A DNA stretch of 64,000 nt from Gallaecimonas mangrovi (GCF_003367375.1 NZ_CP031416.1:751501-815500); one strand, 5' to 3'. Shown: positions 49,257 to 59,003, counted from the first letter of the stretch. Notes: a model not told the origin generated them from the sequence alone. Numbers and translations: made by a program.

Positions 49257-50165
49257 TCAGCCGCTGCATAAAAGCCGAAGGCTATCGAGCCGGGTATGGT
49301 TTGCCCCGACACAGTGCCCCTGCGGCAATACCCGCCGGAATAAACCGGTCAGGGTGCCACTGGGAGGCAGTTCGATGGCGGCGCTAACGCCGCGCTCGGC
49401 CAGCAGGCGGCTGGCATCAAGCCAGTGCACCTGCCGGGCCATGTTCATGGCTAAATCGTCTTTAATGGCGCTAACGTCGCGCAGTACCCGGGCCTTGCTG
49501 GCACTGACATAAGCGATAGCTGGAGCGGCCATCTCGATGCTGGCAAAGGCTGTTTGCAGAACTTGTGCCTGCTCGGTTAGTAATGGGCAGTGCGACGGCA
49601 CCGTCACCGCCAAAGCCTGGCAATGGCCGCCAGCGCTGTTGATAACGACTTTGAGTGTTTCCAGCTCTTGCCAGGCACCCGATAGCACCGACTGGTTGTC
49701 GGCATTGATGTTGGCCAAATAGACTTGGCGAGCAGCACTTTGCGCCAGAAGCTGCTGCAACTGATAAGGGTCCAGCCCCAGCACCGCCATCATGCCAAAG
49801 CCGCTGGCAAAGGCGCTTTGCATCAGCTCGCCACGCAGGGCCACCAGGGCGAGGGCGTCTTTAAAGGTCAGGCTGTTGGCGATCACGGCCGCCGGGTAGG
49901 CGCCAATGGACAGCCCCAGCACATAGTTGGGCCTTACGCCTTCGGCCAGTAAGTAGCGGCCAAAGGCCACGGCGCAAATCAGCAGTGCCAACTGCACATT
50001 GCGGCTATGGGCCAGGGCTTGCTCGCTATCTAAATCGTTAAGGGCTATGCCCAGTTCTTGTTCTGCTTCGGCGGCGGTATCGCTAAAGGCGCGGTGTTTC
50101 GGCCAATTGGCCAGCATGCCGGGGCGCTGGGCACCTTGGCCGGGGAAGGTAAATACCGCGCTCAT
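49257..50165 (-). CDS. mdcH: Malonate decarboxylase epsilon subunit, malonyl-CoA:ACP transacylase-type
   Basis: 302 residues, FabD fold: FPGQGAQRPGM at the start, nucleophile Ser in GLSIGAYPAA (about 91-100) and active-site His in VTVPSHCPLL. In the malonate decarboxylase system it loads malonyl from malonyl-CoA onto the dephospho-CoA of the carrier to prime the cycle. ATG 50165 overlaps the mdcG stop by four bases. Confidence 0.94.
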   Translation of the reverse strand: MSAVFTFPGQGAQRPGMLANWPKHRAFSDTAAEAEQELGIALNDLDSEQALAHSRNVQLALLICAVAFGRYLLAEGVRPNYVLGLSIGAYPAAVIANSLTFKDALALVALRGELMQSAFASGFGMMAVLGLDPYQLQQLLAQSAARQVYLANINADNQSVLSGAWQELETLKVVINSAGGHCQALAVTVPSHCPLLTEQAQVLQTAFASIEMAAPAIAYVSASKARVLRDVSAIKDDLAMNMARQVHWLDASRLLAERGVSAAIELPPSGTLTGLFRRVLPQGHCVGANHTRLDSLRLLCSG

Positions 50166-50782
50166 GCCAACTGCTCCTGCCAAGGCTCAAGGGTTAATAG
50201 CGGCCCTTGGTTGGTTTTAAGCAGCACTTTATGCCGGCTGTTGGCCCAGTCGGCCAGGGCAACGGCGCCGCCCGGCAAAGCCAGTTGCACATCAAGGCGG
50301 CAAGGGCCCAGATTGAGCGATTGCCAGAGCTGCCGGGCGCTATTGCGAGCTAAGGTCTCGGGGCAATAGAGCAGTAAATCCAGGTCAGAGGTATCGGTGA
50401 GCTGCGAAAGCCCGGTTGCCAGTTCGTACCCCAGGCTACCGGTAATGCCCCAGCGAAAGGGCGCCAATATCGGCGCTAGCCGCTCTAGGGTAACGAGCAC
50501 CGGGTGCTGGCCGCGAAGGGCATGGCAAAGCCAACCCTGGCTGTTGGCAATAGCAAAGGGGGTAACACCGCGCATTACTGCGGTTTTCGCTAGCAGCGCC
50601 GCTTGGCGCTGGCCTTTATTGGCGCCGCGGATACCTACCGGTATCAAGCCCGGTTCGCAGGTGGCGCGGCGCACCACTACCGGCCCTTGGCAAAGCTGCG
50701 CCCAATCGCCAAGCGCCTCGCCAGGTAGCGCTTTTAGGCTCCGAGGCTTAGCCCATAGCAAATCGTGCGGCTGCCAATTCAT
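50162..50782 (-). CDS. mdcG: Phosphoribosyl-dephospho-CoA transferase
   Basis: 206 residues. MNWQPHDLLWAK at the start and the nucleotidyltransferase-like acidic motif DTSDLDLLL (about 125) in the centre, preceded by RWGITGSLGYELATG. It attaches the prosthetic group to the carrier protein MdcC. ATG 50782 overlaps the mdcE stop (ATGA). Confidence 0.93.
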   Translation of the reverse strand: MNWQPHDLLWAKPRSLKALPGEALGDWAQLCQGPVVVRRATCEPGLIPVGIRGANKGQRQAALLAKTAVMRGVTPFAIANSQGWLCHALRGQHPVLVTLERLAPILAPFRWGITGSLGYELATGLSQLTDTSDLDLLLYCPETLARNSARQLWQSLNLGPCRLDVQLALPGGAVALADWANSRHKVLLKTNQGPLLTLEPWQEQLA

Positions 50783-51558
50783 GCCGGTTGCTGCCATTGC
50801 TGGCGCAGCAGCTCGCGCACTTTTTTAGAGGCCTGGCGGTTTTCACCCTCTAAGCGGTGGCTAAGGCCAGTATTGCTCAGAGCCTGGTGCTGGGCTGCGA
50901 TCAGGGCGCTGGCAACCTTATCAATATCCGCCTTGGTTGGTGCATCGGCGCTGGTTACCGAAAGCCGGGCGGTTAATAGCCCTAACGAGGCGTAACTTTT
51001 TAGGTCATAGGCCATGGGGGCGATGTTGGCGGCGAGCCGGTCTAGGTCATCCTCGCTGCGTTGGGTCACTCTGGCGGCAGCAGCTTTACCCATGGCGTGC
51101 ACCATGACCTTGGCGTCATCCAGCGCCAAGATGGCGTTGGCCTGATAACCATGGGCTAAAAATGCCCCTGACATGGCTTTGCCCACTAACAGTGCCAGTA
51201 CCGGCTGCCCGCCCTGGCGGGCTTTGGCATAGGCGGCGGCAGCGGCGGCCAAGGCCTGGTGAATACCCAGCGCTTCTTCGCGGCGGCCATAGGCTTGGCT
51301 TGGTACATCGACAACCGCCACCAAGGTGCGTTCGCGGCCTGCTTCGCTGACCACCTTGGCAAGAGCCCAGCCTTCCAACAAACCCACTTCGCCGCCACGG
51401 GCGCGAGGAAAGATATTGTTGGGATCGGGACGCACTAAAATAACCCGGCAGGGGCGGCCTGCCAGCTCGCCGTCGGCATAAACAACCGACGGCACCGGGC
51501 CCTGTTGCGGCTGCATTTGTTCGGTTAGGGCGTTAAACCAGCGTTGACCTCGGTTCAT
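50779..51558 (-). CDS. mdcE: Malonate decarboxylase gamma subunit
   Basis: 259 residues with a crotonase/carboxyltransferase fold: NNIFPRARGGEVGLLEGW and LVGKAMSGAFLAHGYQANAI, quoted in part. With MdcD it decarboxylates malonyl on the carrier, giving acetyl-carrier. ATG 51558 overlaps the mdcD stop by four bases and has GGAG upstream. Confidence 0.94.
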   Translation of the reverse strand: MNRGQRWFNALTEQMQPQQGPVPSVVYADGELAGRPCRVILVRPDPNNIFPRARGGEVGLLEGWALAKVVSEAGRERTLVAVVDVPSQAYGRREEALGIHQALAAAAAAYAKARQGGQPVLALLVGKAMSGAFLAHGYQANAILALDDAKVMVHAMGKAAAARVTQRSEDDLDRLAANIAPMAYDLKSYASLGLLTARLSVTSADAPTKADIDKVASALIAAQHQALSNTGLSHRLEGENRQASKKVRELLRQQWQQPA

Positions 51559-52382
51559 AACTGCACTCCTTTTAACCATGCTCTGGCACTGGCTGCGTCC
51601 AGCTGCGGCGCGCTATCCATTGTGTTAAGGGCGCTAAGAAAAGCGTCATAGGCGTCGCTGCGGTGCTGCGCGGGCAGCCCTTTTTTCAGGTATTGGCGAA
51701 GGGTTTGGCTGACGCTTTCGCTGTCTTCGGCGCAGCAGGCATCAACAAAGCCACCGGCTTGGCGCTGTTCGCCGCCGCTCAGGCTCCAGATAAAAGGCCG
51801 ATCGGAGGCGTTATATTCGCCAATACCGGCTTCTTGCTCGATAACCAAGGGGCCGTTAAGGCCAAGGCGCCCTTCACGGGTCATGATGAGGTAGCTGCAA
51901 AGCCCGGCCGCAATGGACATGCCGCCAAAGCAGCCCACCGGCCCTGTGATAATGCCAATAACCGGCTGGTAGGCACGCAGGGCGACAATGGCGGATTGAA
52001 TTTCACTAATGGCCGCCAGGCCCAAATTGGCCTCTTGTAGCCTGACGCCACCGGTTTCCAGCACCAGCACGGCGCCAGTGGCAATGCCGTTTTGGTTGTC
52101 TTCTAACGCCATTTCTAGCGCGCCAGCGATTTTCGCGCCGGCCACTTCCCCTAAACTGCCGCCTTGAAAGCCGCCTTCAATGGCGGCAACCACGGCGCTT
52201 TGGCCATCGATACTGCCTTTAGCTATCACCACGCCGTCGTCAAATTGCGGCACTATGCCTTGGCGTTCAAGCCAAGGCGAGGTGACCCGGTCAAACGGCC
52301 CTAACAGTTCGCGAAAGCTGCCTTTATCGAGCAGTAACGTGGCGCGCTGGCGGGCGCTGGCATCGGCAAAGTTATGCGCCAT
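51555..52382 (-). CDS. mdcD: Malonate decarboxylase beta subunit
   Basis: 275 residues from ATG 52382, overlapping mdcC by 11 bases. Carboxyltransferase fold: QGGSLGEVAGAKIAGALE, RLQEANLGLAAISEIQSA and PVGCFGGMSIAAGLC are signatures. Forms the decarboxylase with MdcE. Longer upstream readings overlap mdcC and are not credible. Confidence 0.94.
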   Translation of the reverse strand: MAHNFADASARQRATLLLDKGSFRELLGPFDRVTSPWLERQGIVPQFDDGVVIAKGSIDGQSAVVAAIEGGFQGGSLGEVAGAKIAGALEMALEDNQNGIATGAVLVLETGGVRLQEANLGLAAISEIQSAIVALRAYQPVIGIITGPVGCFGGMSIAAGLCSYLIMTREGRLGLNGPLVIEQEAGIGEYNASDRPFIWSLSGGEQRQAGGFVDACCAEDSESVSQTLRQYLKKGLPAQHRSDAYDAFLSALNTMDSAPQLDAASARAWLKGVQL

Positions 52383-52683
52383 GGGTTGCCTCCTCTTTGG
52401 CCTGTGCAAGGGCTTGTTCAATGCGCAAGCGAATAACCCCAGGGGTGGCAGCAAAATCATGAATATCCATGCGCATCGCCGGCAGGGTTTGGCTGGCGGC
52501 AATGGCGGCGACGATGTGTTGCCAGCGCCGGCGGTTTGCACAGTTACTGGTGATTAGCAGTTGTGCCTGATTGGCATTGTTCGGCTCAATCATCACTTCT
52601 AAATCGCCAGAGGCGACGCAGCCCACCAAGGCGCGGCCCAGCGGTTGCGGTTTGGCATCGACAGTTAATTCGAAGGTTTCCAT
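52372..52683 (-). CDS. mdcC: Malonate decarboxylase acyl carrier protein (delta subunit)
   Basis: 103 residues from ATG 52683 in a TAATG overlap with mdcB. The attachment serine is Ser25 in GCVASGDLEVM, the same number as in Klebsiella MdcC. It carries 2'-(5''-phosphoribosyl)-3'-dephospho-CoA, on which malonyl and acetyl groups are exchanged. Confidence 0.95.
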   Translation of the reverse strand: METFELTVDAKPQPLGRALVGCVASGDLEVMIEPNNANQAQLLITSNCANRRRWQHIVAAIAASQTLPAMRMDIHDFAATPGVIRLRIEQALAQAKEEATHGA

Positions 52684-53507
52684 TACCCCTCCTGTTCTGG
52701 GCAAAGGGCGTCGGTGAGTAGGGTGGCGGCCAGCAGATCGGCAGCGCCCCCGGCCGAGGCGTTTAAGGCTAAAAGGCGGTTATCAAGGTGTGTTAAGGCG
52801 CGGCGGCCAGCAAAGGTGCCAGCGCCGCCAGCGTCCAGTACCGCCAAGGCTCCTTGCTGCATGGCGTTTTGGCCCTTGATGCCAGCACGGTACAACACGC
52901 AGGTGTCGGTGAGGGCACTCATGATCGCCAGCAGGCTATTGAGACGGGCGTAGGCTTCAATGTCGCCGCGCTGGCGGCTTTGCCTCAGTACCGGCAGGCC
53001 TTGGTTATGTATTTGCGGAAAACCGGCCTGGGCCTGCGCCTTAGCGCCACTAATACCAAACCGGGCCACCGCTTGTTCGCCATGACTGGCAGGCCGGGCT
53101 GGCATAAAGGGGTCTTCTAACCGGGCCAGGTTGGCGGCCGAGGCCAGTAAGGCCTTAGGGGTGTCGCCTTCGGCTGCCAGCAACAAACCCAAGGCCCAAA
53201 TCGCGCCGCGGTGGGTGTTAATGCCGCCGGTTTCGGCCAGCATCTCCGCTTCTGCTTCGCGGCCCAACAGGCCCAAGGCTGCCCGAAAATCACTGTTCCG
53301 GGGGCCGGTTAAGGCTGCCATTTTGGTAAACCAGGGCTCAAGAGTGCGGGCCGAGCGCTGCATCAGGGCGATGTTCATGTCGCCGTGGGCACCGCTTGAG
53401 CGCCGGTCCACCAGCGCCGGTTTAGGGGTGAGTTCGGCTTCGGCTTCCAGGGCCCAGCGCGCCAGATAGGCTTTATGCTGCGCGCCGCTAATAGCGAGGG
53501 CTTTCAT
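52683..53507 (-). CDS. mdcB: Triphosphoribosyl-dephospho-CoA synthase
   Basis: 274 residues, CitG/MdcB family: ELTPKPALVDRRSSGAHGDM and TGGINTHRGAIWALGLLLAA hold the conserved basic and acidic residues. It makes the prosthetic-group precursor from ATP and dephospho-CoA. It starts in a TAATG overlap with mdcA. Confidence 0.94.
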   Translation of the reverse strand: MKALAISGAQHKAYLARWALEAEAELTPKPALVDRRSSGAHGDMNIALMQRSARTLEPWFTKMAALTGPRNSDFRAALGLLGREAEAEMLAETGGINTHRGAIWALGLLLAAEGDTPKALLASAANLARLEDPFMPARPASHGEQAVARFGISGAKAQAQAGFPQIHNQGLPVLRQSRQRGDIEAYARLNSLLAIMSALTDTCVLYRAGIKGQNAMQQGALAVLDAGGAGTFAGRRALTHLDNRLLALNASAGGAADLLAATLLTDALCPEQEG

Positions 53508-55162
53508 TACCAGCTCCTGAATTTGGCCGGTGGCTGATAAAGGCCGCCAGACCAGCTTTGCAGCTCACTGATGCTTTTGGCGGCCAGCTGGTCACGGCTG
53601 GCATCGGCAGGGTTAATACCCAAATCTTCCGGGTAGGCAACCAGGCCTTCGCGCCTAAGCCTTGCGGTCTCAACCGGGTCTCTTGCCAAGCCAATGGGGG
53701 TAATGCCTGCCACCGCCGCCACCATGGCCCGCCGCTCCTCTGGGGATTTGGCCAGGTAAAGGTAGGCAATGCCTTCCTCGGTGAGCACATGGGTAACGTC
53801 GCTGGCGTAAATCATTACCGGTGCCAGTGGCATTTGATAATCGCTGGCCATGGCCACGGCATCCAGCTCGGCCACGAGCGTGGCCTTATTGGCGTCCTGG
53901 AAGGTTTCCACCATCTGCACCACCAGCTTTTTACCTTTGGTCAGCGGGTGCTGGTCGGGGCGCATATCCAGCCAGGCTGGGGTGGCATGGCGGCGGCCGC
54001 CTGGGTCATGGCCCATATTGGGGGCGCCGCCAAAGCCGGCTACCCGGCCACGGGTAACGGTGGACGAGTTACCGTCGCCATCCACCTGCAATGTTGCGCC
54101 GATAAACATGTCGACTGCGTATTGGCCCGCCAGTTGGCAAAAGGCACGGTTGGAACGCAAGGAACCATCGCGGCCGGTAAAAAACACATCGGGGCGGGCG
54201 GCAACGTAATCTTCCATCCCCAGTTCGGTGCCAAAGCAGTGCACGCTTTCCACCCAGCCACTTTCAATGGCGGGAATCAGGGTAGGGTGGGGGTTTAGGG
54301 TCCAGTTGCGGCAAATTTTGCCCTTAAGGCCCAGCTGTTCACCATAGGTCGGTAGTAACAGTTCAATGGCGGCGGTGTTAAAGCCAATGCCGTGGTTTAA
54401 CGATTGCACCTGGTGGCGAGCATAGATGCCTTTGATGGCCATCATCGCCATCAGTACATGGACGTCGGTAATCAGCCGTGGGTCACGGGTAAAGAGCGGT
54501 TCGATATAAAAGGGCTTGTCGGCCAGCACGATTAAATCGACCCAGTCGGCAGGAATATCTACCCGCGGCAGCTCGCTAACATCATCAACAATTTCATTAA
54601 CCTGGAAGATAACGATGCCGTCTTTAAAGGCCGCCGCTTCCACCAGGGCGGGGGTGTCTTCGGTGGAAGGCCCGGTGTAAATATTGCCTTGGCGGTCCGC
54701 CTTAAAACCGGCCAGCAGCGCCACCTTGGGAATAAGGTCCACATAAAGGCGGGCATAGAGTTCGATGTAGGTGTGGATGGCGCCCACTTCCAAGAGGCCA
54801 TCTTCCATCAGCTGGCCAATGCGCAGGCTTTGCGGCCCGGAAAAGGAAAAGTCGAGTTTGCGGGCCACGCCTTTTTCAAACAGATCCAAATGCTCGGGAC
54901 GGCCGACGCTTGGCATCACCATGTGCAGGTCGTGGACTTTGCTGCTGTCCACCTGGCCTAAGGAGCGGGACAGAAAGTCGGCTTGCTTTTGGTTGTTGCC
55001 TTCCAGTACCACCTTGTCGCCGGGTTCAAGCAACAGCTCCAAGGCGTCAACAATCTGCTCGGTGGCAATCACTTTGCCTTGGCTAAAGTGGTTAACCTGG
55101 CTTAGGCGCCGGGCTTTTTCCTGGCGGTGGCTGCACCAATTTCGCTGCGTATTGGCCTGCAT
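53507..55162 (-). CDS. mdcA: Malonate decarboxylase alpha subunit (acetyl-ACP:malonate transferase)
   Basis: 551 residues from ATG 55162; GAGGA is six bases upstream, whereas the ATG at 55168 abuts it. CoA-transferase-like fold with AGQYAVDMFIGATLQVDGDG and GGAPNMGHDPGGRRHATPAW, quoted in part as motif regions. It exchanges acetyl for malonyl on MdcC, releasing acetate. First gene of the cluster, so the promoter is in 55169-55279. Confidence 0.95.
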   Translation of the reverse strand: MQANTQRNWCSHRQEKARRLSQVNHFSQGKVIATEQIVDALELLLEPGDKVVLEGNNQKQADFLSRSLGQVDSSKVHDLHMVMPSVGRPEHLDLFEKGVARKLDFSFSGPQSLRIGQLMEDGLLEVGAIHTYIELYARLYVDLIPKVALLAGFKADRQGNIYTGPSTEDTPALVEAAAFKDGIVIFQVNEIVDDVSELPRVDIPADWVDLIVLADKPFYIEPLFTRDPRLITDVHVLMAMMAIKGIYARHQVQSLNHGIGFNTAAIELLLPTYGEQLGLKGKICRNWTLNPHPTLIPAIESGWVESVHCFGTELGMEDYVAARPDVFFTGRDGSLRSNRAFCQLAGQYAVDMFIGATLQVDGDGNSSTVTRGRVAGFGGAPNMGHDPGGRRHATPAWLDMRPDQHPLTKGKKLVVQMVETFQDANKATLVAELDAVAMASDYQMPLAPVMIYASDVTHVLTEEGIAYLYLAKSPEERRAMVAAVAGITPIGLARDPVETARLRREGLVAYPEDLGINPADASRDQLAAKSISELQSWSGGLYQPPAKFRSW

Positions 55163-55168
55163 TGGCAT

Positions 55169-55714
55169 TCCTCGTCATTTCGTTTACGTCAACGTTATGT
55201 CGAGGTTGGCAGGCTATCAATGAACTTTGTTGTCGAACTATTAACTTCAGAGTAATGGTTGGCCGAAGACGCGGGCGCGCTAGCTCAGCTTGGAATCTTG
55301 CGCTTGATGTGCAGAGACGTGTTGGGCGTTTCTACCCATGGAAAAGGGCGAGCCTTGTTGATGCCGGGCCGGGTGTTTTAGTTCTAAAAAAGACACAGCT
55401 GCCGCTAAAGACAGCAAAAACACGCACAAGGCGAAGCAGAGTATCCGCTTTACGCTGGGCATAAAATTACCTTGTGTTTGGCCTGAATAATGGAGGTGGA
55501 ATTGTCTCTATCTTGGGCCGAGTGTCAATCTGTTACCAAGAGGAAAAAATAAGTAACTTTTGCGTGCAATGTGCACAACTTTTGAGCAGCGCTTCCTTAA
55601 TCTTGCCTCGGCAGCATTTTATCTATTTTGTGCGGTTCATCTTCATAAACGTTTGAGCAATGTTGATAAAGCCATTACCGTATATCGTATACCGTTTTAT
55701 GATGAGGACTGGAT
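55169..55714. other. Region between mdcA and the S9 peptidase gene
   Basis: Holds the divergent promoters for mdcA (minus) and the S9 peptidase (plus) and possibly one small gene at 55280-55462. A GTATA-TCG-TATAC palindrome (about 55680-55692) lies 25 bases before the peptidase start. No clear LysR site recognised. Confidence 0.4.
55280..55462 (-). CDS. Possible 60-residue small exported or membrane protein
   Basis: MPSVKRILCFALCVFLLSLA at the N-terminus is a basic start plus a hydrophobic helix, then a hydrophilic His/Gln/Ser-rich tail. AAGG seven bases before the ATG is an acceptable ribosome site. No family recognised; coding is likely but unproved. Confidence 0.45.
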   Translation of the reverse strand: MPSVKRILCFALCVFLLSLAAAVSFLELKHPARHQQGSPFSMGRNAQHVSAHQAQDSKLS

Positions 55715-57997
55715 GTGAAAGCGAAAGGTTGGCAGGGGTTGTCCTGTCTGTTGTTGTGCCTGACGGCAGGTCAGGCGCTGGCGGCCAAGCCCACGGCGGC
55801 TGATATTAACGCCAGTTTGGACCTGCGTAATAACTGGATTGGCCTGACCCGTAATATCGTTTTTCCCGCCGACTGGGTCGCAAACAGCCATGACTTTTTA
55901 TTTCGAAAAACCGTGGCGGGCGGTTATACCTACATCCGTGAAAACGCCGATACCGGCAAGCAGCAAAGCGCCTTTGACCAAGCCTTGGTGGCAAAAGGCC
56001 TGAGCGCGGCAATGCATAAGCACATCACCGCCCTGCAACTGCCGATTAAGCATTTTAACTACGCCGGCGACGGTATCGATTTTGATATCGAATACGACCC
56101 TTGGCATTGCAGCCTGAAAGAGGCCAAGTGCGAGGCGCTGCAATGGCCAGGCCAGCCGAGCGGCTTTGGCGTGGTGCGCGACCTAAGATACCCGGCCGAC
56201 AATCACCTGCGCGCTGCCCCTAACGGCAAGTTAAGCGCCTTTGTCGAAGGCCACAATCTGGTGGTGGTGGATGGCGAAGGCAACAAAAAAGCCCTTAGCC
56301 AAGATGGCACCGCCGGTAATTTTTACGACCCTGAAAGTATTCACTGGTCGCCCGATTCCAAATACATTGTGCTGTATCGGGTGCGCCCCGGTTATGCCCG
56401 CTTTGTCACCCGGGTGATGTCGTCTCCCACCGATCAGCTGCAACCGAAAGTGGTCAAACAGCTGTACCCGAAACCGGGCGACGCTATCGACATTGACCAA
56501 CCGGTGCTCTTTAACGTTGCCACCGGCAAAGAAACCATTATCGACAACGCGCTCTTTAGTAACCCTTATCAGCTAACCGATCTGCGTTGGCGCAAAGACA
56601 GCAAAAGCTTTGCCTTTCGTTACAACCAGCGCGGCTTTCAAAAAGCGCGGGTGATTGCGGTTGATGCCAGCACCGGCAAGCCACGGGCCGAAGTTACCGA
56701 AACCGCCAAAACCTTTATCTACCAAGACCGCGAGTTTGGCCACGACGTGCATGGCTTGGGCAAGGAATTTATCTGGCTGTCCGAGCGTGACGGCTGGGCC
56801 CATCTCTACCTTTACAACGGCAAAACCGGCAAGGTGAAAAACCGCATCACCAGTGGCAACTGGCCGGTACGGGAAGTGGTGAAGGTTGACGACGATAAAC
56901 GCCAAATCTGGTTTGCCGCCTCGGGCATGAATAAGGGCGAAGACCCTTACTTTGTGCATTACTATCGCATCAACTTTGACGGCTCAAATCTCACCGATCT
57001 CACCAAGGTGCGGGCTAACCACCATGTCGCCTTCTCGGACGACATGAAGTACTACGTCGATGTCTATTCGCGGGTAGACATGCCCAATGTGGCCGAGTTG
57101 CATAAAGCCAACGGTAGCCTGGTGCGCACCATTGCCAAGGGCGATATTTCCAAACTGCTGGCCGCCGGCTTTAAATACCCCGAACCCTTTGTGGCCAAGG
57201 GCCGCGACGGTAAAACCGATATTTACGGCCTTATCGTCAAGCCGCTAAATTTCGACCCTAAAAAGCATTACCCGGTGATTGAAAATATCTATGCCGGCCC
57301 GCAAGACAGCTTTGTGCCCAAGGACTTTTGGCCCTTTGGCTACCATAGCGGCGGCGACAAAGTCATTGGCATGCAGGAGTTGGCAAACCTTGGCTTTATC
57401 GTGGTGCAAATCGACGGTATGGGTACGGCTAACCGTTCCAAGGCCTTCCATGATGTGATTTGGAAAAACCTCGGCGACTCCGGCTTCCCTGACCGCATTC
57501 TTTGGCACAAAGCGGCGGCCAAGAAATTCCCTTGGTACGACATTTCCCATGGTGTGGGTATTTACGGCGGTTCTGCCGGTGGCCAAAGCACCGTGGGCGC
57601 TCTGGAATTCCACCCCGAGTTTTATACCGTGGGGGTTGCCTTTGCCGGTTGCTACGACAACCGCATGGACAAAATCAGCTGGAACGAGCAGTGGATGGGC
57701 TGGCCGGTTGATGACAGCTACAAGCGTTCCTCGGAAGTGGTTAACGCCGACAAGCTTAAAGGCAATGTGTTGATCATCTTCGGTGAGCAAGACAGTAACG
57801 TTGACCCGTCATCGAGCTTGCAACTGGTTAATGCCCTTATTCACGCCAATAAGGACTTTGATTTGTTGGAAGTGCCCGGTGGCGAACACACTGCGGGGCG
57901 TTCAACTGGCCCTATTCGCTATGCAGAGCGTCGCCAGTTCGACTTTTTTATCAAGCACTTACTGCATGATAAAACCCCGGCGTGGAACAAAAAGTAA
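55715..57997 (+). CDS. Exported S9-family (DPP-IV-like) peptidase
   Basis: 760 residues starting at GTG 55715, with GAGG seven bases upstream. Signal peptide about 1-23 (ALA-AKP). An eight-bladed propeller fills residues about 100-490, then the alpha/beta-hydrolase domain with the catalytic triad Ser620 (YGGSAGGQS), Asp693 (GEQDSNV) and His725 (GGEHTAG). Dipeptidyl peptidases of this kind remove N-terminal dipeptides, often X-Pro, in the periplasm. Its paralogue lies at 60701-63067. Confidence 0.9.
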   Translation: MKAKGWQGLSCLLLCLTAGQALAAKPTAADINASLDLRNNWIGLTRNIVFPADWVANSHDFLFRKTVAGGYTYIRENADTGKQQSAFDQALVAKGLSAAMHKHITALQLPIKHFNYAGDGIDFDIEYDPWHCSLKEAKCEALQWPGQPSGFGVVRDLRYPADNHLRAAPNGKLSAFVEGHNLVVVDGEGNKKALSQDGTAGNFYDPESIHWSPDSKYIVLYRVRPGYARFVTRVMSSPTDQLQPKVVKQLYPKPGDAIDIDQPVLFNVATGKETIIDNALFSNPYQLTDLRWRKDSKSFAFRYNQRGFQKARVIAVDASTGKPRAEVTETAKTFIYQDREFGHDVHGLGKEFIWLSERDGWAHLYLYNGKTGKVKNRITSGNWPVREVVKVDDDKRQIWFAASGMNKGEDPYFVHYYRINFDGSNLTDLTKVRANHHVAFSDDMKYYVDVYSRVDMPNVAELHKANGSLVRTIAKGDISKLLAAGFKYPEPFVAKGRDGKTDIYGLIVKPLNFDPKKHYPVIENIYAGPQDSFVPKDFWPFGYHSGGDKVIGMQELANLGFIVVQIDGMGTANRSKAFHDVIWKNLGDSGFPDRILWHKAAAKKFPWYDISHGVGIYGGSAGGQSTVGALEFHPEFYTVGVAFAGCYDNRMDKISWNEQWMGWPVDDSYKRSSEVVNADKLKGNVLIIFGEQDSNVDPSSSLQLVNALIHANKDFDLLEVPGGEHTAGRSTGPIRYAERRQFDFFIKHLLHDKTPAWNKK

Positions 57998-58015
57998 GGC
58001 GCTTTGCGCGGCAAT

Positions 58016-58043
58016 GAAAAAGGCCCCTGTTGGGGCCTTTTTG
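58016..58043. terminator. Bidirectional terminator between S9 peptidase and SDR genes
   Basis: AAAAAGGCCCC and GGGGCCTTTTT arms with a TGTT loop, flanked by A and T runs, so it can serve both convergent genes. Confidence 0.9.
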
Positions 58044-58871
58044 TTATTCGCCGTCGGTTGAGCAGGTAACGGCTTGCCAGTCATCAAGCTGCTGGTTAAG
58101 CGCTGCAATACTGCCACGCACCAGGCCAAGAGCATCGCTGCCCAGTAGCAGGTGAGCCGGTGGTTTGGGGTGTTCCAACAGGCTTAGCATCACGCTGGCC
58201 GCCTTTTGGGGGTCGCCCAGTTGCTTGCCGCTTTTGTCTTTACGCGCTTGGCGCACCGGGTCAAAAAGCGCATCGTAGTCACTGATGGAACGCTCGCTTC
58301 GCACCATGGAGCGGCCCGCCCAGTCGGTACGAAAGGACCCCGGCGCTACCGCTGTTACGGCAATATTAAAGTCGGCTAGCTCCTTGCTTAAGGTGTCGGA
58401 AAAGCCTTCCAAGGCAAACTTGCTGGCGCAATAGTCGCTTATTCCCGGCATGGTGATGTAGCCGCCCATGGAGGTGATGTTGATGATGTGCCCGCTGCGG
58501 CGCTGGCGGAACCTGGGCACCAGTGCCTTCATCATCGCTACCGCTCCCCAGACATTCACGTCGAACTGGTGACGCATCTGCTCCAAGGTCGCTTCTTCAA
58601 AAATGCCTTCGTGGCCGTAGCCGGCGTTATTGACCAGCACATCAATGGCGCCATGTTGGCTTTCAAGCTCCGCCACTAACGGGGCAATACGCGCAAAATC
58701 GGTTACATCCAGCAATGCGCCGTGGGCGTTGGAAGGGTGCATGGCTTCAAAGGTTTCCAGGGCGCTTTGGCTACGCACTGTACCAATGACCTTATAGCCC
58801 GCGGCCAGCGCTTCAGTGGCCAATGCTTTACCAAAGCCACTGCTTACACCGGTAATTAGCAAGGTTTTCAT
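58044..58871 (-). CDS. Short-chain dehydrogenase/reductase
   Basis: 275 residues, classical SDR: NAD(P)-binding TGVSSGFGKAL (about 7-17), DVLVNNAGYG, catalytic Ser in NITSMGG, and YCASKFALEG with Tyr and Lys. Arg33 in TVRSQSAL suggests NADP preference. Divergent from the AraC gene by 130 bases, a common regulator-target pair in Gammaproteobacteria. Substrate unknown. Confidence 0.92.
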   Translation of the reverse strand: MKTLLITGVSSGFGKALATEALAAGYKVIGTVRSQSALETFEAMHPSNAHGALLDVTDFARIAPLVAELESQHGAIDVLVNNAGYGHEGIFEEATLEQMRHQFDVNVWGAVAMMKALVPRFRQRRSGHIINITSMGGYITMPGISDYCASKFALEGFSDTLSKELADFNIAVTAVAPGSFRTDWAGRSMVRSERSISDYDALFDPVRQARKDKSGKQLGDPQKAASVMLSLLEHPKPPAHLLLGSDALGLVRGSIAALNQQLDDWQAVTCSTDGE

Positions 58872-59003
58872 GGTTTATTCCTCATCTTTGCCAAGGGAGG
58901 TGTAGTGTGCCTGGGTTAGCGCCAATCTGGATGCCGGTTACACTTTTTATCTTGCCTAAAACTCCAACCTTGATGTTTTTGTCGCCCTAATAAGGGGTTC
59001 GTG

